Shown: piece after piece, positions 59,465 through 64,000 of the stretch
How positions within the stretch are numbered: the first letter of the stretch is position 1
Layout: each line of letters starts with the position of its first letter
DNA from: Microbacterium thalli
GTDB taxonomy: Bacteria > Actinomycetota > Actinomycetes > Actinomycetales > Microbacteriaceae
Direction: 5' to 3'
NCBI RefSeq assembly: GCF_028737325.1
Contig: NZ_JAQZCH010000001.1
Coordinates: 248,001 to 312,000 of the forward strand
Length of the DNA: 64,000 nucleotides
Notes under the pieces: model-generated
What the model was told of the DNA's origin: nothing
Database searches by the model: none
What the model saw: the letters and a program-made list of their open reading frames with translations, nothing else
Program-made: the position numbers and the translations under genes

Positions 59465-60597
59465 GCGCGTCCTCCCTCGAAGGATGCCTCGTAGTCGGCG
59501 AGCCACTGCCGCTGCTGATCGACGAGCGGATGCTGCTCGTTGTAGACATGCGCGAACATGCTGTCGGGCTCGGGTGCGACGAGCGCGTTGGTGCGGACGC
59601 GGACGTCGTCGGCGTACGCCGCGGCAGCGGCATCCACGTCGTCGAAGAAGGATGCCGCCGCGCCGCGACCCTCGAGGTAGCCGCGCATCCGCGCGATCGG
59701 GTCGCGCTGCGCCCAGAAGGCCTCTTCGTCGCTCGTGCGGTACTTCGTGGGGTCGTCGCTCGTCGTGTGCGCGCCCATGCGGTAGGTCAGCGCCTCGATC
59801 GCGCGAGGGCCCTCACCCGAGCGCGCCTCGTCGAGCGCGAGCTTGGTGACGGCGTAGCTGGCGAGCACGTCGTTGCCGTCGACGCGGACTGACGGCATGC
59901 CGTAGCCGGCGCCGCGGCGCACGAGCGGCACCTTGGACTGCGTCGAGACGGGCACCGAGATCGCCCAGTGGTTGTTCTGCAGGAAGAACACCTGGGGGGT
60001 GTTGTAGCTCGTGGCGAAGACCATCGCCTCGTGCACGTCGCCCTGGCTCGAGGCGCCGTCGCCGTAGTAGACGATGACCGCGGCGTCGCGCTCGGGGTCG
60101 CCCGAGCCGGTGCGCCCGTCGAAGACCATGCCCATGCCGTACCCCGTGGCGTGCAGCGTCTGCGAGCCCAGGACGAGCGTGTAGATGTGGGTGTTGCCGT
60201 TCTTCGGGTCGGTCGGGTCCCACCCGCCGTGGGTGAGCCCGCGCATGAGCCGGATGATGTCGATCGGATCGACACCGCGGATCGTGCACACGACGTGCTC
60301 GCGGTACGACGGGAAGAGGTGGTCCTGCGGGCGCGCCGCGCGCGCCGAGCCGACCTGCGCCGCCTCCTGGCCGAAGGACGGCGGCCACAGCGCGAGCTGG
60401 CCCTGACGCTGCAGGTTGGTGGCCTGACGGTCGAACGCCCGCACCGTGACCATGTCGCGGTAAAACGTCTCGAGCTCGGAGTCGGGCAGCGCCTCGATGA
60501 GGGGCAGGTAGCGTTCGGCCTCCGGCGACGGGTCGAGTGTGCCGTCGGCCGCGAGGACGCGGACGAGAGCGGGATCGTGTTCTGCTTCGTCGGTCAC
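59461..60597 (-). CDS. 2-oxoacid dehydrogenase E1 component, alpha subunit
   Basis: 378 residues. FYRDMVTVRAFDRQATNLQRQGQLALWPPSFGQEAAQVGSA is the family N-terminus. The thiamine-diphosphate motif GDGASSQGDVHEAMVFATSYNTPQVFFLQNNHWAIS is complete (GDG...NN). A C-terminal YRMGAHTTSDDPTKYRTSDE block favours the branched-chain/acetoin type over AceE. First gene of the E1a-E1b-E2 operon, divergent from a two-component system. Confidence 0.93.
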   Translation of the reverse strand: MTDEAEHDPALVRVLAADGTLDPSPEAERYLPLIEALPDSELETFYRDMVTVRAFDRQATNLQRQGQLALWPPSFGQEAAQVGSARAARPQDHLFPSYREHVVCTIRGVDPIDIIRLMRGLTHGGWDPTDPKNGNTHIYTLVLGSQTLHATGYGMGMVFDGRTGSGDPERDAAVIVYYGDGASSQGDVHEAMVFATSYNTPQVFFLQNNHWAISVPVSTQSKVPLVRRGAGYGMPSVRVDGNDVLASYAVTKLALDEARSGEGPRAIEALTYRMGAHTTSDDPTKYRTSDEEAFWAQRDPIARMRGYLEGRGAAASFFDDVDAAAAAYADDVRVRTNALVAPEPDSMFAHVYNEQHPLVDQQRQWLADYEASFEGGRA

Positions 60598-60736
60598 CCT
60601 CCCACGCTAACGCGCCCGGTATGACCGGTTCTGCATGAGGTCGACAACGGATGCCGCGATCCGCGGTGCACCCGTCACAAGTCGCGCCCCGGCGCGGCGT
60701 CCGTCGACACCACGCTCGGCCTCCGTCCGCGCCCGT

Positions 60737-60763
60737 TTCAGGCCCGCTTCAGGCCCGCTTCAG
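60737..60763. promoter_or_regulatory. Three TTCAG direct repeats upstream of the response regulator
   Basis: TTCAG at 60737, 60748 and 60759, period exactly 11 bases, separated by GGCCCGC words. This is the classic layout of OmpR-family operators. It ends 24 bases before the regulator ATG, close to where the promoter must be. Confidence 0.7.
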
Positions 60764-60787
60764 CATCGACCGGCCACACTGGGTTCG

Positions 60788-61465
60788 ATGCGAGTACTGG
60801 TGGTCGACGACGAGGTGCGCCTCGCGGATGGCGTTCGCCGCGGGCTCGAAGCCGAGGGCTTCGCCGTCGACGTCGCGCACACCGGTGTCGACGGGCTGTG
60901 GCGCGCCCGCGAGACGCGGTACGACGCGATCGTGCTCGACCTCATGATGCCGGGCATGAGCGGCTGGAAGGTCTGCGAGGCGCTGCGCGCGGAGGAGAAC
61001 TGGACCCCCGTCCTCATGCTGACCGCGAAGGACGGCGAATGGGATCAGGTCGAGGCGCTCGAATCCGGCGCCGACGACTACGTCACCAAACCCTTCTCGT
61101 ACCCCGTGCTCGTCGCAAGGCTGCGGGCCCTCATCCGCCGCGGCGGAGTGGCGCGTCCCGTGGTCCTCGAGGCGGGCGACCTGCGCCTCGACCCCGGGTC
61201 GCGTCGCGTCTGGCGCGGTGAGGCCGAGGTCGAGTTGACCTCCCGCGAGTTCGCGGTGCTGCAGCACCTCATCCGGCACCGCGGTCAGGTCGTCTCCAAG
61301 CGTGACCTCATCGCCGGCGTGTGGGACGACGACTTCGACGGCGACCCGAACATCGTCGAGGTGTACGTCGGCCACCTGCGCCGCAAGGTCGACCGCCCCT
61401 TCGGGCGCGAGGCCATCGAGACGGTCCGCGGCGCGGGCTACCGTCTGGCGGCGGACGGTGGCTGA
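60788..61465 (+). CDS. OmpR-family response regulator
   Basis: 225 residues. The receiver domain has acidic pocket DDE at 7-9, phospho-Asp51 in VLDLMMPG, T79/A80 and Lys101 in YVTKPF. The C-terminal winged helix is VELTSREFAVLQHLIRHRGQVVSKRDLIAGVWDDDFDGDPNIVEVYVGHLRRKVDRPFG. ATG 60788. It is followed by its kinase with a 4-base gap. Autoregulation is suggested by the TTCAG triplet upstream, and the gene after the kinase bears the same triplet. Confidence 0.95.
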   Translation: MRVLVVDDEVRLADGVRRGLEAEGFAVDVAHTGVDGLWRARETRYDAIVLDLMMPGMSGWKVCEALRAEENWTPVLMLTAKDGEWDQVEALESGADDYVTKPFSYPVLVARLRALIRRGGVARPVVLEAGDLRLDPGSRRVWRGEAEVELTSREFAVLQHLIRHRGQVVSKRDLIAGVWDDDFDGDPNIVEVYVGHLRRKVDRPFGREAIETVRGAGYRLAADGG

Positions 61466-61469
61466 TCGG

Positions 61470-62834
61470 ATGCGGCGGGGGCGCGACATCCGGTCGTGGT
61501 CGCTCCGCACGCGCATCACGGTCGTCGCCACGGCCGCCGTCGCGGTCGTGATGATCTTGGGCTCGCTCGCCTTCCACGCCGTGCTGGCCGGGAGCATCCG
61601 CGTCGCGACCGAGCGCACTGCCGAGGCTCGCGCCGAGCAGATCGCGGCCCGCGTCGAGGCGGAGGGTCCGCGTGTGCTCGAGGACCTCGACGACGAGCTG
61701 GTCGAGTTGCGAGCCGGAACCACCGTCACCGCCGCGTCGCCCGAGACCGAGGGCGCGCCGCTGCCGGCCGGGGACTCGGGAGACACCGCCCGGAACGACG
61801 ACGAGCCGGTGCTGATCGTGCGCGAGGAGCTCGACGACGGGCGCGAGCTCGTGCTGGCCGTGCCCCTCGAGGACGACACCGAGACACTCGGCACCGTCGC
61901 CCTCCTGCTCGCGGTGTCGACCGGCGCCGTCGTGCTGCTGGTCGCCGCGGTGACCTGGTGGGTCGTGGGAGGGGCGTTGCGGCCCGTCGCGCGGATCCGG
62001 GCCGACGTCGACGACATCACGGGCGACCGCCTCGACCGCCGCATCGCCGAGCCACCGACCCACGACGAGATCGCCGCGCTCGCGATCACCATGAACCGGA
62101 TGCTGGACCGCCTCGATGCGGCGGCGACGGCGCAGCGGCGTTTCGTCTCGGACGCCTCGCACGAGCTGCGTTCCCCCCTCGCGACGATCCGCCAGCACGG
62201 CGAGCTGGCGCGCGCGCACCCCGACGCGACGTCGCTCGACGACCTCGCCGAGGTCGTCGTCGCGGAGGGTGTGCGGATGCAGGAGCTCGTCGACGCGCTG
62301 CTGCTGCTGGCCCGCCTCGACGAGCGCGCTCCGCAGCGACGCACGAGCGTCGACCTGGACGACCTCGCCCTGGCCGAGGTGTCACGCCTGCGTGCCGGGG
62401 GTTCGGGAGAGTCCGAGCCGCTCACGGTCGACGGGTCCGGCATCACCGCTGCGCGCGTCACCGGCGACGCGGCGATGCTGGCCCGGCTCGTGCGCAACCT
62501 CGCCGACAACGCCGCACGCCACGCCCGCTCGCGAGTCCGCATCAGCACCGCGGTGAGCAGCGATGGCCCGTGGGGCGTCCTGCATGTCGACGACGACGGG
62601 TCGGGGGTGCCGGTCGGCGAGCGCGACCGCGTCTTCGAGCGGTTCGTGCGGCTCGACGAGGCGCGCACACGGGATGCCGGCGGCAGCGGCCTCGGCCTGG
62701 CCATCGTGCGAGGCATCGTCGGGGCCGGAGGCGGGTCGGTCGCGGTGTCGGACTCGCCGCTCGGCGGCGCGCGTTTCACCGTCACCCTCCCTGCCGGCGA
62801 GGAAGCCTCGGGGCTCGCCGCGCCGCGAACCTGA
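61470..62834 (+). CDS. Membrane sensor histidine kinase
   Basis: 454 residues. Two helices (about 14-40 and 145-170) enclose an extracytoplasmic sensor of ~100 residues rich in Asp/Glu. A HAMP domain follows with GGALRPVARIRADVDDITGDRLDRRI. The H box is FVSDASHELRSPLATIRQH (His near 229), the N box LVRNLADNAARHA, then DDGSGVP (G1) and GGSGLGLAIVRGI (G2). ATG 61470 has GGTGG 8 bases upstream; GTG 61458, overlapping the regulator, is an alternative. The signal is unknown. Confidence 0.93.
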   Translation: MRRGRDIRSWSLRTRITVVATAAVAVVMILGSLAFHAVLAGSIRVATERTAEARAEQIAARVEAEGPRVLEDLDDELVELRAGTTVTAASPETEGAPLPAGDSGDTARNDDEPVLIVREELDDGRELVLAVPLEDDTETLGTVALLLAVSTGAVVLLVAAVTWWVVGGALRPVARIRADVDDITGDRLDRRIAEPPTHDEIAALAITMNRMLDRLDAAATAQRRFVSDASHELRSPLATIRQHGELARAHPDATSLDDLAEVVVAEGVRMQELVDALLLLARLDERAPQRRTSVDLDDLALAEVSRLRAGGSGESEPLTVDGSGITAARVTGDAAMLARLVRNLADNAARHARSRVRISTAVSSDGPWGVLHVDDDGSGVPVGERDRVFERFVRLDEARTRDAGGSGLGLAIVRGIVGAGGGSVAVSDSPLGGARFTVTLPAGEEASGLAAPRT

Positions 62835-62841
62835 AGACGGC

Positions 62842-62867
62842 TTCAGGACGCTTCAGGCGTGCTTCAG
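62842..62867. promoter_or_regulatory. Three TTCAG repeats upstream of the PepSY-like gene
   Basis: TTCAG at 62842, 62852 and 62863 (periods 10 and 11), with a CTGAAG at 62831 giving an inverted half-site. This is the same element as before the response regulator and starts 8 bases after the kinase stop, 24 bases before the next ATG. Confidence 0.7.
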
Positions 62868-62890
62868 CGGCTCGTCGAGAGCATCGAGTC

Positions 62891-63652
62891 ATGAACGACA
62901 ACGACACCACCGCCTCGACTCCCCCGTCCTCCCCCGAGGGCGCGACCTCCGGCGCGCCGGAGACCGTGCCGACCGCCTCCTCGCCGGCGCCGACGACGAC
63001 GCCCGACGCCACGCCGACGACCGGCCCGAAGCCGCGTCGCCGCGGACGTACCGCGCTCGTCGCCGGCGCTGCCGTCGTCGCCGCCGCGCTCCTGGCCGGA
63101 GGCGGAGTCGCGGTCGGCGCGGCGATCGCCGACGATGACGACGACGACGATCGTGCGACGAGCGTCGTCTCGACCGAGGGCGACCGCGGCGCGGCATCCG
63201 TCGGCGCACTCCCCGAGGATCTGGGGGCAGCGTCGGCCGACGACCTCGTGCGGATCGTGGACGCCGCGCTCGCTGCCGCACCCGGTGAGGTCGTCGCGAT
63301 CGACGCCGAGCGCGACGGCACCTGGGACGTCACGGTGATCGGTGCCGACCGCGGCGAGGCCGAGGTGACGGTGACGGCGGACGGCGCGGCGACGGTGCGC
63401 TCGACCGAGGCGGCCGACACCGCGGCGACAGGCACCGACGCGGCCGGCCCTCAGAACGTGCTGGACGCGGCGACGCTGCGCATGCTGGCGGAGGCGGCAC
63501 TGGCGCAGGCAGACGGACGTATCGTCTCGATCGACGCCGACGATGACGCCCGCTCGCCCTTCGAGGTATCGATCGCGACCGCCGACCGCGGCGTGATCGA
63601 GGTCACCCTCGACACCGACGGCACCGTGCTCGCGACCGAGACGGACGACTGA
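62891..63652 (+). CDS. Membrane-anchored PepSY-like protein, probable target of the two-component system
   Basis: 253 residues. A Thr/Pro/Ser-rich cytosolic N-terminus (1-48) precedes one helix (about 54-79, ALVAGAAVVAAALLAGGGVAVGAA) and a seven-Asp run (DDDDDDD). Two PepSY-like repeats follow: residues ~115-175 (LVRIVDAALAAAPGEVVAIDAERDGTWDVTVIGADRGEAEVTV) and ~193-250 (MLAEAALAQADGRIVSIDADDDARSPFEVSIATADRGVIEVTL). PepSY domains often inhibit proteases or sense the envelope. It carries its own copy of the TTCAG operator. Confidence 0.8.
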   Translation: MNDNDTTASTPPSSPEGATSGAPETVPTASSPAPTTTPDATPTTGPKPRRRGRTALVAGAAVVAAALLAGGGVAVGAAIADDDDDDDRATSVVSTEGDRGAASVGALPEDLGAASADDLVRIVDAALAAAPGEVVAIDAERDGTWDVTVIGADRGEAEVTVTADGAATVRSTEAADTAATGTDAAGPQNVLDAATLRMLAEAALAQADGRIVSIDADDDARSPFEVSIATADRGVIEVTLDTDGTVLATETDD

Positions 63653-63667
63653 CCCGCGACCGGACCG

Positions 63668-64000
63668 TCAGCGCTCCGGTGCACCCCGAGTGGCGTCGCG
63701 GAACACGTCCGCGGCGCCACGGAGGTAGGAAGCGATCGCCGCTCGCTCGGCAGCGGGGAACGATGCTTCGAGCTCGTCCAGACGCTGCCGCAGCGGGATG
63801 AGGTGCGTGCGGACCTCATCCCTCGCGGCACCCGTGGGAACCAGGACGTAGCGCCGGCGGTCCCGCTCGTCCCGGTGGCGTTCGAGGTGGCCCGAGTCGA
63901 CGAGGCGCTGCACCACCTCGGTCGCCGAAGAGGCTGAGATGCCCAGGCGCGCGCCGAGCTCGGTGGGGCCGATCTTCCCCTGCGCGTACGAGATGTGCTC
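63668..64000 (-). CDS. MarR family transcriptional regulator (partial, N-terminus outside window)
   Basis: The last ~110 residues. The winged-helix part is KIGPTELGARLGISASSATEVVQRLVDSGHLERHRDERDRRRYVLVPTGAARDEV, with the DxRxRR wing typical of MarR, then a dimerisation helix LIPLRQRLDELEASFPAAERAAIASYLRGAADVF. It runs off the right edge. The gene it regulates is not visible. Confidence 0.9.
   Translation of the reverse strand, partial: EHISYAQGKIGPTELGARLGISASSATEVVQRLVDSGHLERHRDERDRRRYVLVPTGAARDEVRTHLIPLRQRLDELEASFPAAERAAIASYLRGAADVFRDATRGAPER

Overview
This is a 64 kb stretch of very GC-rich actinobacterial DNA. The gene set fits Microbacteriaceae and most probably Microbacterium or a close relative: a DUF222/HNH endonuclease, zinc-independent S14/L33/L28, a CopD-CtaG fusion, tightly packed operons with ATGA/GTGA overlaps, and a Gram-positive flagellar locus. 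This placement is inference from gene content. No rRNA, tRNA, CRISPR array, insertion sequence or prophage was seen.

Layout. 1-8.6 kb: the 5' part of a peptide-type ABC lipoprotein, a serine-hydrolase-fold lipoprotein that has lost its SxxK catalytic residues, DUF2470 plus heme oxygenase behind a DtxR/IdeR-like iron box, a PIF1-like helicase, a membrane-anchored protein, CopD-CtaG and HU. 8.8-15.7 kb: an esterase, then a divergent acid-sugar catabolic locus (SLC13-like permease and SAF-domain dehydrogenase on one side, OtnK kinase, OtnC decarboxylase and a DeoR regulator on the other). 15.7-22 kb: the rpmB-rpmG-rpsN trio, a large SF2 helicase with two putative membrane helices, and an HNH endonuclease. 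21.3-27.4 kb: a seven-gene minus-strand operon built around zinc (znuC, znuB, zur, a DUF318 permease, a TIGR03943 protein, a beta-propeller protein, a 3-methyladenine glycosylase).

27.4-54.9 kb is a flagellar regulon: flagellin, an ATP-grasp enzyme, fliW-flgL-flgK-flgN, the flagellar sigma factor, fliD-fliS and a FliT-like gene, flgBC-fliEFGHIJK-flgDE, flbD-motAB, fliMNOPQR-flhBA and csrA. Six boxes of the form TAAC-N15-GCCGATA precede six of its transcription units, so the sigma factor encoded in the middle probably drives the whole locus. The flagellin leader carries two hairpins with GGA loops plus a GGA in its Shine-Dalgarno, and both csrA and fliW are present. This implies the CsrA-FliW-flagellin feedback circuit known from Bacillus subtilis.

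54.9-64 kb: a stand-alone znuA whose promoter contains a Zur-like box and probably gives a leaderless mRNA, a MntP-type manganese exporter, DUF4287, a branched-chain-type 2-oxoacid dehydrogenase operon (E1 alpha, E1 beta, E2), a two-component system with an Asp-rich PepSY-like target gene (both transcription units preceded by three TTCAG repeats at helical spacing), and a MarR gene cut by the window end. Recurring themes are metal homeostasis and motility with post-transcriptional control.
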